A stretch of DNA of 64,000 nucleotides from JAEUIA01 sp038330085 (GCA_038330085.1 JBBQNP010000007.1:1-64000), one strand, 5' to 3'. Counted from the stretch's first letter, positions 9,090 to 19,171 are shown. A program made the numbers and translations. Notes: generated by a model not told the origin, from the sequence alone.

Positions 9090-10451
9090 TCAACGATCGC
9101 GTGCGCCGCCGGCCGCCTCGACGGGCGCCGCGGCGACGTGAGCGGGACCGGGCACCGGAACGGGTGTCAACGGCAGGGGACCCATCGCGTACTCCGTGGG
9201 TCCGTGTCTTTCCGTCGAGGCGAGCGCTTGCTCCCACGTCACCGCTTCACCGGTGTACGCGGCCATGCGACCCATGATCGCCATCAGCGTGCTCTGCGCC
9301 ATCCAATCGGCGTCGTTGCGCAACTTGCCGCTGCGGATGCCGGCGAAGAACTCTTCGTGCTCGCGCGTGTACATGTCGGGCGTCTCGCCTTCGTACTTCC
9401 ACGTGCCCGCATCGCTCTGGATCCAGTGCTCCGGACCCCAGCCGTTGATGCGCGCGATGCCCTTCTCGCCGTACACCCAGTCGGTGTTGTCGGTCGGGCA
9501 CGCTTCCCACTGACGCGCCATCAAGAACGCGCGGCGGTTGCCCTTGTATTCGTACGTCACCGAGAAGTGATCGAAGATGTTCCCGGGATCTTTGCTCGTG
9601 CGTTGCGCGCGGCCGCCGACGGCCCAGCACTTCACGGGCGGCTCGTTGTTCATCGCCCAGTTGAGCTTGTCGACCGAGTGGCAAGCTTGCTCGACGATGT
9701 GATCGCCGCCGAGCCACAGGACGTGGTACCAGTTGCGGATCTGCCACTCCATGTCGCTCATGCCGCTCTTGCGCGCGACGAAACCGTTCGGGCTGCCGTT
9801 GTAGGTCGCATAGACGGTGCGGATCGCGCCGATCGCGCCTTCGTTGATGCGCTTGTAGATCGCGCGCTCGGGCGACGAGGAGCGCCAGCAGAAGCCCGAC
9901 ATCAACGACAGGTTCTTCTGCTTCGCAACCGCGCCCGAAGCCATGATCGAGCGCACTCCCGGTGCGTCGACGCCCATCGGCTTCTCGGCGAACACGTGCT
10001 TGTTCGCGGCGAGCGACGCTTCGATCTGCTTGGGACGGAAGTGCGGCGGCGTCGTCAGGAAGACGACGTCGATGTCGGTTGCCAGGATCTTCTCGAGCGC
10101 GTCGAAGCCCACGAACATGTGATCGGGGTCGACCTTGACGCGATCGGCGCGCTCCTTCACGAGCTCGGCGTGGCTGCTGTCGAGCCGGTCGCGCAAGCAG
10201 TCGCCCATCGCGGTGAGCACGACGCCGCTGTCCGCGTCGAACGCGTTGACGACGGCGCCCGTGCCGCGACCGCCGCAGCCGAGCAGGCCGATGCGGATCG
10301 GGTCGAGCTTCTTCGTCGCCGGCGCTGCCGCAGCTTGGGAATGTCCACTCGAAAAGGGCTGTCCGGATGCGCGCGTGACCGCGAGCGCGGACGCTGCCGT
10401 CGCGGCGGAAGCGAGGATCATCGTGCGGCGATCGAGAGGGGATGCAGTCAT
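9090..10451 (-). CDS. Tat-exported Gfo/Idh/MocA oxidoreductase
   Basis: 453 residues from ATG 10451. The N-terminus has a twin-arginine signal (DRRTMILASAATAASAL) and an Ala-rich cleavage region. The mature protein opens with a Rossmann motif (RIGLLGCGGRGTG) and has TTPPHFRP and FAEKPMGVDAPG, the family's EKP motif. The C-terminal half holds LMSGFCWR, QACHSVDKLNWAM and an EHEEFFAGIRSGK segment typical of planctomycete secreted Gfo/Idh proteins. Folded export by Tat implies the NAD(P) cofactor is loaded in the cytoplasm. Related enzymes cycle tightly bound NAD while oxidising or reducing glycosides. A much longer open frame upstream (to 10562) is rejected because the Tat signal begins at 10451. 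The downstream membrane-protein start is about 30 bp away. Confidence 0.88.
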   Translation of the reverse strand: MTASPLDRRTMILASAATAASALAVTRASGQPFSSGHSQAAAAPATKKLDPIRIGLLGCGGRGTGAVVNAFDADSGVVLTAMGDCLRDRLDSSHAELVKERADRVKVDPDHMFVGFDALEKILATDIDVVFLTTPPHFRPKQIEASLAANKHVFAEKPMGVDAPGVRSIMASGAVAKQKNLSLMSGFCWRSSSPERAIYKRINEGAIGAIRTVYATYNGSPNGFVARKSGMSDMEWQIRNWYHVLWLGGDHIVEQACHSVDKLNWAMNNEPPVKCWAVGGRAQRTSKDPGNIFDHFSVTYEYKGNRRAFLMARQWEACPTDNTDWVYGEKGIARINGWGPEHWIQSDAGTWKYEGETPDMYTREHEEFFAGIRSGKLRNDADWMAQSTLMAIMGRMAAYTGEAVTWEQALASTERHGPTEYAMGPLPLTPVPVPGPAHVAAAPVEAAGGARDR

Positions 10452-10558
10452 GGCAGTCCTCGAAAAAAGGCCGATCGCAGCGCGCCTCGTGGGGCTTTGC
10501 GACCGAGGGGGGCTCCGCAGTGTACCAGCCCGAACCGTGATGTCCGGCTCGTCAGCGT

Positions 10559-11551
10559 TCAATGCGTGGTTGTGCTCCCCGGCGGCGATCCGCGGGGGAG
10601 TTCAGCGCCTTGGCTCGAGCTCTCCATCACGACACGAAACCCCACGAACCCTCCGTCCGCGAGCCACCACACGCTTTTCGGGATCTGCGGGTCGGTGGCG
10701 TTGAGCGCGCGGTCGTCGGAGCGCCGCGTCGCGCTCGTGAGGTTCGCGGCGTGATCCTTGAACGAGCCGCCGTGCGCGATGCCCTTGCCGTCCGCGCTGG
10801 TCGTCCACTCGGCGGCGTTGCCGAGCAGGTCGAACAAGCCCAGCGCGTCGGCCTGTTTCTGCGCGACCGGGTGCGTGACCAAGCGCATCTCGACCTCCGA
10901 GTTCTCGGCGCACCACGCGCGCTCGACGAGGCCACTCGTGCTCTCGTTGCCGAGCTTGCACGCGCGCTCCCATTCCGCTTGGGTCGGCAGACGGAACTTG
11001 CGCTGTGTCTTCGCCGACAACCAACGGCAGAACTCGGTCGCACCGCGAAAGCTGACGGAGATCGCCGGATAGCCCGCGTGACCGAAGCCGCGGTCCATCA
11101 GGATGTACGGCTTCGACGGACGCGCCCAGGCATCGGGCGGATCGGTCTCGTCCTTGCTGCGGTCGAGCGCGAACACGAAAGCGTCGTACATGTCCCACGT
11201 TGTCTCGGTCGTGGCGATCGAGAAGCTCCCGACGTCGATGCGCTGTGGCGCGGCTCCGTCCTCGGCGGGAGCGAGCTCGACGACGCCGCTCGGCACCGGT
11301 TGCAATACGAGAACGGCGGTCGTGCCCGGCACTGCGACCGTGATTGGTGCACGCGGCAATGCGGCAGGCGGAACGCCCGGAGCCACAGCCGGGGTAGCAC
11401 CCGTCTTTGCGGATGGTGCTTGCGATGCAGCAGCGCCCGCGTTTTGCTCGCTCGCGCAGGACGCGGCGAACATGCCGCCCACGAGCGACATGCAGGCGAC
11501 CACCACGCTTCGACGGGCCCAGTCCGTGATCGTCGCGTGCTTCACGTGCAT
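10559..11551 (-). CDS. Formylglycine-generating-enzyme family (SUMF1) lipoprotein
   Basis: 330 residues. The N-terminus has WARRSVVV, a hydrophobic stretch and a lipobox-like AASC, then a linker rich in Ala and Pro. The C-terminal 200 residues are an FGE-sulfatase (SUMF1) domain: IATTETTWDMYDAF, YPAISVSFRGATEFCRWL, RLPTQAEWERAC, LLGNAAEWTTS, HGGSFKDHA and GFRVVME. True sulfatase-activating enzymes carry a copper-binding Cys pair in the C-terminal region; I do not see that pair here, so a structural or non-catalytic role is as likely. ATG 11551 was chosen because it supplies the RR of the signal peptide. This makes the 5' end overlap the divergent apbE-like gene by 62 nt. Confidence 0.8.
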   Translation of the reverse strand: MHVKHATITDWARRSVVVACMSLVGGMFAASCASEQNAGAAASQAPSAKTGATPAVAPGVPPAALPRAPITVAVPGTTAVLVLQPVPSGVVELAPAEDGAAPQRIDVGSFSIATTETTWDMYDAFVFALDRSKDETDPPDAWARPSKPYILMDRGFGHAGYPAISVSFRGATEFCRWLSAKTQRKFRLPTQAEWERACKLGNESTSGLVERAWCAENSEVEMRLVTHPVAQKQADALGLFDLLGNAAEWTTSADGKGIAHGGSFKDHAANLTSATRRSDDRALNATDPQIPKSVWWLADGGFVGFRVVMESSSQGAELPRGSPPGSTTTH

Positions 11552-12611
11552 CGTCGGATCCTGCGCGGCTCCTGCGACGATCGCGCGCGCAGACACTCCG
11601 CCGCGTTTCGAGTTTTCGCGCCTCGCCATGGGTGTCGAAGCGCGCATCGTACTGTACGCACGCTCACAAGCGGTCGCCGATGCCGCTGCCGAGGCCGCCT
11701 TCGCGACGATCCAGCGTCTCGACGAAACACTCAGTGACTGGACCGAGACCAGCGGCGCCTCGCAGCTCGCTGCCCACGCCGGCCAGGGCCCGATCGAAGT
11801 GGACCCAGAGCTCTTCGACGTGCTGGTGCAGAGCTTGGAGCTCGCACGCTTCACCCACGGCGCCTTCGATCCGACGGTCGGACCGCTCGTCGCACTCTGG
11901 CGACGCGCACGCGCGCTCGGACACCTGCCCGATCCCGCGGAAATCGCGCGCGCACGCGCTCGAGTCGGCGTCGACGCCGTGATCCTCGATGCAGCCGCGC
12001 GAACCGCCGAGCTCCTGCAGGCGGGCATGCAGCTCGACTTCGGCGCGATCGGAAAGGGCTTCGCGTGCCAGCGCGCGATCGAGACGCTCGCGCACGCAGG
12101 GATCGACAGCGCGCTCGTGCAGATGGGCGGCGACCTCGTGTGCTCGAATGCGCCGCCGGGCACGGCCGGTTGGTCCGTCGACCTGCCACGGTCGACTTCG
12201 GATCCCGCGCACACCGATCCGAACACACAACCTCGCGTCGAACGAGTCCTGCTCGCGCACGAGGCGCTCTCGGTATCCGGCGACAGCGAACAGTGGATCG
12301 AGATCGAAGGTGTGCGCCGCTCGCACGTCATCGATCCGCGGTCGGGCCTCGGCTTGACCACGCGCTGCACGTCGATCGTCGTCGCCCCCGACGGAGCTGT
12401 GTCCGACGCGCTCGCGACCGCCTGCGGCGTGCTCGGCGCGGAGGAGGGCGTCGCCCTGATCTCGCACCGCTTTGGATGCGAGGCGCGCGTGGAAGAGCGG
12501 TCTGGTTCCACGAGCGGCCGGGGTCCCGACAGCAGCCCGGGCGCCACGCTCCTCCGCCGTGAGACGCCCGGATTCGTCGGCCTCCCGCGCATTTTCCGAG
12601 AAGTTCGGTAA
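11490..12611 (+). CDS. apbE: FAD:protein FMN transferase (ApbE family), exported
   Basis: 373 residues from ATG 11490, with a signal peptide (TLRRAQ, hydrophobic SVIVACFTCIVGSC, then ATIARA). ApbE motifs appear in order: MQLDFGAIGKGFACQ (family G-x-I-x-KGYA), VQMGGDLVC, the SVSGDSEQ segment, RSHVIDPRSG and SDALATACGVLG, the Mg-binding DxxAT. ApbE attaches FMN covalently to Thr in flavoproteins such as NqrC, RnfG and NosR, using FAD in the periplasm. No such target gene lies in the window. An in-frame GTG at 11526 would shorten the signal and reduce the overlap with the divergent SUMF1 gene. The 502-residue frame beginning at 11103 is only antisense extension. Confidence 0.88.
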   Translation: MQATTTLRRAQSVIVACFTCIVGSCAAPATIARADTPPRFEFSRLAMGVEARIVLYARSQAVADAAAEAAFATIQRLDETLSDWTETSGASQLAAHAGQGPIEVDPELFDVLVQSLELARFTHGAFDPTVGPLVALWRRARALGHLPDPAEIARARARVGVDAVILDAAARTAELLQAGMQLDFGAIGKGFACQRAIETLAHAGIDSALVQMGGDLVCSNAPPGTAGWSVDLPRSTSDPAHTDPNTQPRVERVLLAHEALSVSGDSEQWIEIEGVRRSHVIDPRSGLGLTTRCTSIVVAPDGAVSDALATACGVLGAEEGVALISHRFGCEARVEERSGSTSGRGPDSSPGATLLRRETPGFVGLPRIFREVR

Positions 12612-12847
12612 GGCCGCCGCCCTTCCCTGCCAAACACGAGAGAGCACGGCGCTCACGCAGATCTTCCCGGACTGCGCGATCCGCCGTGCCCGTATCGCGA
12701 ATCGCAAGGAGGGGGGCGTCGATGCCAGGCCGCGTAGCTCGCTGCGCGTTCTGACCCAACGACTCTTCCCCGGGGTGTGCCCGCGGACACGGGTGCACCC
12801 CGCTTTCCCCTCGCGCGACCGTCGCCAACCGGCACAATGGCCGGAAC

Positions 12848-13594
12848 GTGGCAAAAGATCCCGATGGCGCGATCCCTGGCAGTGCTCCTGACTCTTGGGG
12901 CGGCGAGACCGACTGGGATCTGATCCGCAGGGTGAGCGGACGTGGTGGGGACGTGGATCCTGAAAAAGCATGGCTGCAACTCGTCGAGCGCTACCGCATT
13001 CCGGTGAAGCGACTGTTGCGGCGTCTCTTGCGCGACGACCCGACGTCCGACGACGCGGCGGACGAGTTCTTCAGCTACTTGTTCCAGAAGCAGATCCTGC
13101 CCAAGGCGGATCCTGAGCAGGGACGCTTTCGCTGCTACATCCAGGGCGTGATGAAGCGCTATGCGCGTTCATGGCAGCGTGCGACGTCGATGCCGCGTGG
13201 TCTCGAGGACGTCGACGAGCTCGACGTCGGCACGGATGGCATGTCGGGCGAGCTCGAGCGCGAAGAGGAATTGATCTGGGCCGAGGCCGTGCTCGATCAC
13301 GCGCTCGAACGATTGCGTCGCGAGTCGGCGAAGGATGCGGAGCTGCTCGTTCGCTTCTACGGAATCGGCGGCGTGAAGGCGTCGCGCGGGGACGAGATCG
13401 CGAAGGAAGGTGGACGCAAGGACAACGCCGTGCACGTCGCGGTGCATCGCGCGCGCGGCAAGTTGCGTCAGGCGCTCTTGGCCGAGCTCGCGCCGATGGT
13501 GTCGACGCCGGAGGAGTTCGAGCAGGAGCGGCAGTTCCTGGTGACGCGCTTGCTTGCCGCGCACCCGGGCCTCGATCTCGCACCGGAAAACTGA
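12848..13594 (+). CDS. ECF-like RNA polymerase sigma factor
   Basis: 248 residues from GTG 12848. Region 2 lies at about residues 35-100 (WLQLVERYRIPVKRLL, DDAADEFFSYLFQK, GRFRCYIQGVMKRYARSW). A short acidic linker follows, then a region-4-like C-terminal half (RFYGIGGVKASRGDEIAKE, VHVAVHRARGKLRQAL) that would read the -35 element. This arrangement is common in planctomycete ECF families, which are often linked to Ser/Thr kinases rather than anti-sigma factors. No anti-sigma gene is adjacent; a TolB/TPR kinase is encoded 9 kb away. The convergent junction with the next gene holds a 13-bp GGTGCCTGGCACC palindrome only 2 bp after the stop codon. Confidence 0.82.
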   Translation: MAKDPDGAIPGSAPDSWGGETDWDLIRRVSGRGGDVDPEKAWLQLVERYRIPVKRLLRRLLRDDPTSDDAADEFFSYLFQKQILPKADPEQGRFRCYIQGVMKRYARSWQRATSMPRGLEDVDELDVGTDGMSGELEREEELIWAEAVLDHALERLRRESAKDAELLVRFYGIGGVKASRGDEIAKEGGRKDNAVHVAVHRARGKLRQALLAELAPMVSTPEEFEQERQFLVTRLLAAHPGLDLAPEN

Positions 13595-13595
13595 G

Positions 13596-13608
13596 GGTGC
13601 CTGGCACC
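13596..13608. repeat. GGTGCCTGGCACC palindrome at a convergent junction
   Basis: A 13-bp interrupted palindrome, GGTGCC-T-GGCACC, fills most of the 24-bp gap between the stop of the sigma factor (13594) and the stop of the convergent hydrolase (13619). It is the minimal form of the repeat that builds the large nested palindromes at 25991 and 41035. Confidence 0.7.
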
Positions 13609-13618
13609 ACCCACCCGC

Positions 13619-14431
13619 TCACTTCTTCGCGAACGCCTCCGCCAACGTCGCCTTCAGCAGCTCCCAACTGCGCTTGTCGGCCTTCTCGTTGTACGCCACG
13701 CCCTTGATCCCGTACGTGTCCGCCTTGGGGTTCGTGAACGCGTGCACCGCGCCCGCATATCCGACGAACTCGTAGTCGACCTTCGCTGCCTTCATCTGCG
13801 CGTGGAACTTCGCGATCTCCGCCGCCGGCACGAAGCCGTCGTCGAGGCCCTGACACACGACCAGGTGGCCCTTGATCTTCTGGTTGTCGCCAAACGCGGC
13901 CTTGTCGTCACCGCCCGCGCTCAACTGTCCCGCGTGAAACGCCATCACCGCGTCGAGCGGAGCACCGCTGCGCGCGAGCTCGAGCGCAATCGTCCCGCCC
14001 ATGCAGTACCCAATCACCGCCATGTGCTTCTTGTCGACTTCCGGTCGAGCCGCGAGGATGTCGTAGCCCGCCTTGACCCGTCCGCGCATGTATGCGACGT
14101 CGCCCATCACGGCCTGGTCGAGCTTCTGCGCCATGTCCGGGGTGTCCGCGACGACGCCCTTGCCGTACATGTCGATCGCGAACGCGACGTAACCGAGTGC
14201 CGCCAACCGCTTCGCGCGCTCCTTCGGGTAGTCGTTCGTGCCCCACCACTCGGGGCACACGACGATGCCGGGTGCGGGCTTCTTCGCGCTCACGAGCGCA
14301 TCGTCGAACGCGAGATACCCTTCGAGCGTCGTGCCCGCGTGCTGGTACTCGATCGGGACGAGCTTGACCTCGGCGCGCGCCGTGGAGGAACTGATGATCG
14401 CGAAGGCGATCAAGGAAATGGGGAAATTCAT
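13619..14431 (-). CDS. Secreted dienelactone hydrolase family protein
   Basis: 270 residues from ATG 14431 (MNFPISLIAFAI); an in-frame ATG two codons upstream is possible. A signal peptide ends near TARA. The alpha/beta-hydrolase has the dienelactone hydrolase features: PAPGIVVCPEWWG, the nucleophile elbow GYCMGG (Cys, not Ser), QGLDDGFVP (acid) and GAVHAFTNP (His). Cys-Asp-His is the classical triad of this family. Export suggests hydrolysis of small esters or lactones in the periplasm; the substrate is not evident. It reads toward the sigma-factor gene. Its start lies 38 bp from the divergent toxin gene at 14469. Confidence 0.88.
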   Translation of the reverse strand: MNFPISLIAFAIISSSTARAEVKLVPIEYQHAGTTLEGYLAFDDALVSAKKPAPGIVVCPEWWGTNDYPKERAKRLAALGYVAFAIDMYGKGVVADTPDMAQKLDQAVMGDVAYMRGRVKAGYDILAARPEVDKKHMAVIGYCMGGTIALELARSGAPLDAVMAFHAGQLSAGGDDKAAFGDNQKIKGHLVVCQGLDDGFVPAAEIAKFHAQMKAAKVDYEFVGYAGAVHAFTNPKADTYGIKGVAYNEKADKRSWELLKATLAEAFAKK

Positions 14432-14468
14432 GGGCACGAGGTTACTTGGTCGCCGCCAAGGGGGAGAG

Positions 14469-14756
14469 ATGCTGACTCGAAAGATCCAACTGGTCGTTCA
14501 TGGTCACGACAGCTACCTTCTCATCCAGGTGAAGCCGCCCCCGAAGACTGGCTTTATCGCTACTCTGGAAGCAGTGCGGAGGACGACCAAACCCAAGAGG
14601 TGGAAGAGCCAAGACGGTGCGCGCTTGTACGAGTGGGATGGATTGCATGGGGAGCTTGAAGTATACGATGCCCGTGGAAAGCACCTGGGTGTCGCAGAAC
14701 CCACAACTGGAGTGGTGATCAAGCCTGCTATCAAGGGGAGGAGTATTGATGTCTAG
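14469..14756 (+). CDS. Stand-alone colicin E3-type 16S rRNase domain (putative toxin)
   Basis: 95 residues. ATG 14469 is preceded by a strong purine tract, AAGGGGGAGAG. Residues 41-95 match the colicin E3/pyocin S6 cytotoxic domain as I remember it: KPKRWKSQDG, LYEWDGLHGELEVY, GKHLG, PTTG, KGRSI. D57, H60, E64 and R91 have the same spacing as the E3 catalytic residues D510, H513, E517 and R545, with one residue deleted before the Arg. E3 cuts 16S rRNA in the decoding centre. There is no translocation or receptor domain, so this is an intracellular toxin rather than a bacteriocin. GC here is visibly lower than in flanking genes. It overlaps the next gene by 8 nt. No ImmE3-like immunity gene was recognised. 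Confidence 0.75.
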   Translation: MLTRKIQLVVHGHDSYLLIQVKPPPKTGFIATLEAVRRTTKPKRWKSQDGARLYEWDGLHGELEVYDARGKHLGVAEPTTGVVIKPAIKGRSIDV

Positions 14757-15078
14757 GCAAGCAACATTTATGGATAGGGCTCTGGCTGGAGAGGTCCTGG
14801 ATCTTCAGAGCATTGACCATGATGTCGATGCATGGCACTCCTCAATCAGCACGCTTGAACTACACGACTGGCTTGGAATGACTTGGCCTGAATACCAACT
14901 GTTTGTGGAGCGTCCGGAATCTCTTAGGCTGATCCTGCTTGCCAGAAAGCACGGCCTGGACGTCGCTACACTCGTCTCCAGTATTGACAAGAATGCGACT
15001 TCTCTCGCGGCTCGAGGTGCGTCAGCGGCAGACGTGCAGAATATTCGAACGTGGCTACAGAAAACCGGTCGCCTCTGA
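14749..15078 (+). CDS. Small acidic protein, putative antitoxin of the E3-like toxin
   Basis: 109 residues from ATG 14749, preceded by AGGGGAGGAG and overlapping the toxin stop by 8 nt. It is rich in Asp, Glu, Leu and His. The centre reads LELHDWLGMTWPEYQLFVERP, a short helical motif I associate with small partner proteins of toxin or peptidase operons. The C-terminal third (ARGASAADVQNIRTWLQKTGRL) looks like a helix pair. It has no recognisable DNA-binding motif or enzyme site. Position between a toxic RNase and a peptidase, with overlaps on both sides, argues that it neutralises the toxin and may be the peptidase's substrate or adaptor. The function is inferred from context only. Confidence 0.7.
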   Translation: MSRQATFMDRALAGEVLDLQSIDHDVDAWHSSISTLELHDWLGMTWPEYQLFVERPESLRLILLARKHGLDVATLVSSIDKNATSLAARGASAADVQNIRTWLQKTGRL

Positions 15079-16058
15079 GGCATGAGCCAGAGGCCCGGCT
15101 GGCAGAACTGCTGTCTGTTCGGGACAATTTGCGCCCCCCTGTGGATATCGATGCCCTTATTAGACAATACGCAGATATCGAGTTTGCGAGTTTCCCAGGA
15201 GACTGGGATGCATTGCTTCTCACTGGGAAACAGAAGCGACCAACCGTCATAGTTTCTTCCCAATTGCAAGGACAAAAAAACCGCCGCCGGTTTACGCTCG
15301 CTCACGAACTCGGTCACTTGATCATACCCTGGTTCCCCGGCACCGCTTTCTGTCACGCTGAGAACACAGTCCACGTGCACGACTCCTTGATTTCGGCGTT
15401 GGAGGCTGAGGCGAATAGGTTTGCGAGTGAGCTCCTGTTTCCTCGCTATTGGATCGCATCGTTGGTCGCAGGTCCTGACCGCCCCGTCGCAAACATCGTC
15501 GTAGCGGCAGCCATGGAGGCAGAGGTGTCACCAATAGTCGCAGTAATTGCGGCTGCTCCAGCGTGCGACCCAGGAACAATCATGTTCTTGGCGAGTGAAT
15601 CCGGTCGAGTGAGTTATCCGATGAGTTCTCCAGGTACAGTCGCGAGAGTCCCAAAGGAATGGGACGACTCGACTAGGGCGCAAATCTCCGATGCTGGCGG
15701 GACAGTATCAACGGCAGACTGCGGTGCATCGACACTTGTTGTTGCACAGTTTGCAATTGATGCGGTTACGTCGCAGCCCGTTGGATCAAGATCATCCAAG
15801 GAAATACTCGACGCCATTTTTAAGGAACTAATTGAGGCTGACCCATGTCACCAACGGTTGCGGCCAGTACTTAACGGGGTGATCGGTGGCGCAAATAGCC
15901 ATCGTTCAGTGGAAGCCCGGGAGATGGAATCCATCTTGCTACAGCGGTTCCTTGGGTTGCCGAGTTTGAAGCCCGTCGTCTCGCACACGGAATGGAGAGC
16001 ATTCATTGCCGCAAAGGCAGAAGAAGTGTGTACTCGCCGGCGGAGTAAGCCAACCTAA
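15051..16058 (+). CDS. ImmA/IrrE-type Zn metallopeptidase
   Basis: 335 residues from GTG 15051, overlapping the previous gene by 28 nt. Residues 20-130 form the IrrE/ImmA peptidase fold: VDIDALIRQY, VIVSSQLQ, RRRFTLAHELGHLI with HExxH at 85-89, and the third-ligand helix EAEANRFASELL near 118-129. ImmA peptidases cleave repressors or antitoxins. The C-terminal 200 residues are not recognised; they contain a beta-rich part and a helical end (SSKEILDAIFKELIEA). Codon use is AT-richer than its neighbours: one 60-base line (15781-15840) counts 24 G+C. It is the third gene of a probable mobile three-gene cassette. The convergent typA stop is 28 bp away. Confidence 0.85.
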   Translation: MATENRSPLRHEPEARLAELLSVRDNLRPPVDIDALIRQYADIEFASFPGDWDALLLTGKQKRPTVIVSSQLQGQKNRRRFTLAHELGHLIIPWFPGTAFCHAENTVHVHDSLISALEAEANRFASELLFPRYWIASLVAGPDRPVANIVVAAAMEAEVSPIVAVIAAAPACDPGTIMFLASESGRVSYPMSSPGTVARVPKEWDDSTRAQISDAGGTVSTADCGASTLVVAQFAIDAVTSQPVGSRSSKEILDAIFKELIEADPCHQRLRPVLNGVIGGANSHRSVEAREMESILLQRFLGLPSLKPVVSHTEWRAFIAAKAEEVCTRRRSKPT

Positions 16059-16085
16059 GAAAATCAGGCCTGGCCGAAAAGAGAC

Positions 16086-17936
<1,851 letters not shown>

Positions 17937-18075
17937 GGTATTCGGGCCAGAGACGTCGTTTTCACCGTGAGAGCGTTCCCTGCGAGGACTCGGCTCGGCG
18001 AAAAACTAGGGCAAATAGGGTACTCGCGCGCCGGCAAGACGACAACCGCGAGACCGACGAAACACGCGCGAGGGC

Positions 18076-18156
18076 GGTGCCTGGAACCCGCCGCACTGTC
18101 GCGCGCTTTCACGCGACGAAGAATCCCGCCTCCCGCGATGGGTGCCTGGCAACACC
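18076..18156. repeat. Two direct GGTGCCTGG copies upstream of typA
   Basis: GGTGCCTGG occurs at 18076-18084, and the longer GGTGCCTGGCAACACC, an imperfect palindrome, at 18141-18156. They lie in the 278-bp gap between typA and the exonuclease gene, both on the minus strand. They belong to the palindrome family described at 25991 and 41035, here in a co-directional gap. I see no other feature in this gap. Confidence 0.5.
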
Positions 18157-18214
18157 CTCGCCTCCGACAGAGACACGCGCCCCAAAACCACGCAATCGAA
18201 AACCCAATCCGACG

Positions 18215-19039
18215 CTACGTGACTAGCACGCGCTGAACCCGATCGAGTCGATACGTCTTGATCAACCCCGAACGCATGCACTCCGCCTCGAGGTACCCCT
18301 TGTCACCCAGCGCATACAAAATGCGCGGTGCAACCAACAGTTGAGCCGGCACCTCCTCGACACCGTAGACGAGCGTCACCCGCTCACGTTCCCTGCAAGC
18401 CCGCTCGAGTCGACGCAACCTCTGCGACAACTTCGGCAACTTCGGCCGGGACGTCGCCAACGTGATCCGCGTTCCCGCACGCGCAACAAGTTCGAGCAAG
18501 AGCCTCTCGCGATCCCTCTCCACGCCGTCCGGAACCCTCAGCAACTCGAGGCACTCTTCGAGCACCCTCCAGCACGACACCGCATCCGCCAGCGCGCGAT
18601 GGTGCACGTCGCTCTCGATGTCGAAGTGGCTGACGAGCGTGTCGAGCTTGTGATCGGACGCTTCGGGCACGCAATGCCGCACCAACTTCAAGGTGTCGAT
18701 CGTCGTCGTGTCCGGCAGCACGAGCCCGTGCCTCGCCGCCTCGAACCCGAGGACCTGCGCATCCTGCGCGACGCTGTGCGCGACCAGCCAATCCTCGCCG
18801 GCGAAGGTCGTGAAATCCGCGATCACCTCCGCCGCCGTGCGCGCGTTGCGCACCATGTCATCGTCGATGCCGTGCACCTCGAGCGCCTCGGCCTCGATGG
18901 GCACATCCGGCCGCACCAAAGCCTCGAAGTGTTCGACGATCTCTCCGTCGACCGCGCGCACCGCCCCGATCTCGAGCAGGTGCGGGGCTCCGCGCGCCGT
19001 GGCGCACTCGGTGTCGAAGACGACGAGGGGACGTGACAT
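18215..19039 (-). CDS. DEDDh 3'-5' exonuclease fused to a WYL-like domain
   Basis: 274 residues from ATG 19039 (MSRPLVVFDTE). Residues 1-170 are a DnaQ-type exonuclease: VVFDTECATA (Exo I, D9 and E11), LVAHSVAQDAQVL (Exo II) and HHRALADAV (Exo III with H and D). After a charged linker, residues 205-274 (RRLERACRERERVTLVYG, VAPRILYALGDKGYLEAEC, GLIKTYRLDRVQRVLV) resemble the WYL ligand-binding domain, which normally sits behind HTH regulators or phage-defence nucleases. This could be a stand-alone exonuclease gated by a ligand. An upstream extension of the frame to 19108 is not needed. Nearby genes give no functional clue. Confidence 0.8.
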   Translation of the reverse strand: MSRPLVVFDTECATARGAPHLLEIGAVRAVDGEIVEHFEALVRPDVPIEAEALEVHGIDDDMVRNARTAAEVIADFTTFAGEDWLVAHSVAQDAQVLGFEAARHGLVLPDTTTIDTLKLVRHCVPEASDHKLDTLVSHFDIESDVHHRALADAVSCWRVLEECLELLRVPDGVERDRERLLLELVARAGTRITLATSRPKLPKLSQRLRRLERACRERERVTLVYGVEEVPAQLLVAPRILYALGDKGYLEAECMRSGLIKTYRLDRVQRVLVT

Positions 19040-19171
19040 GAAGCGTGGATCGTAGTCGACAGGACTACGTCGTTTTGCCGCCGCTCGGAAAAGACCGCTC
19101 GCTCGCACTCGCGAAACCGCGCGATCTGGTGACGAAGGCTCTTCCCCCGCTCGGTGCGACGGAGGCGCGCC

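Noticed and set aside
10559..12637. A 692-residue minus frame as one gene
   Set aside because: Its N-terminal half is antisense to apbE and lacks coding character; the true SUMF1 lipoprotein begins at 11551.
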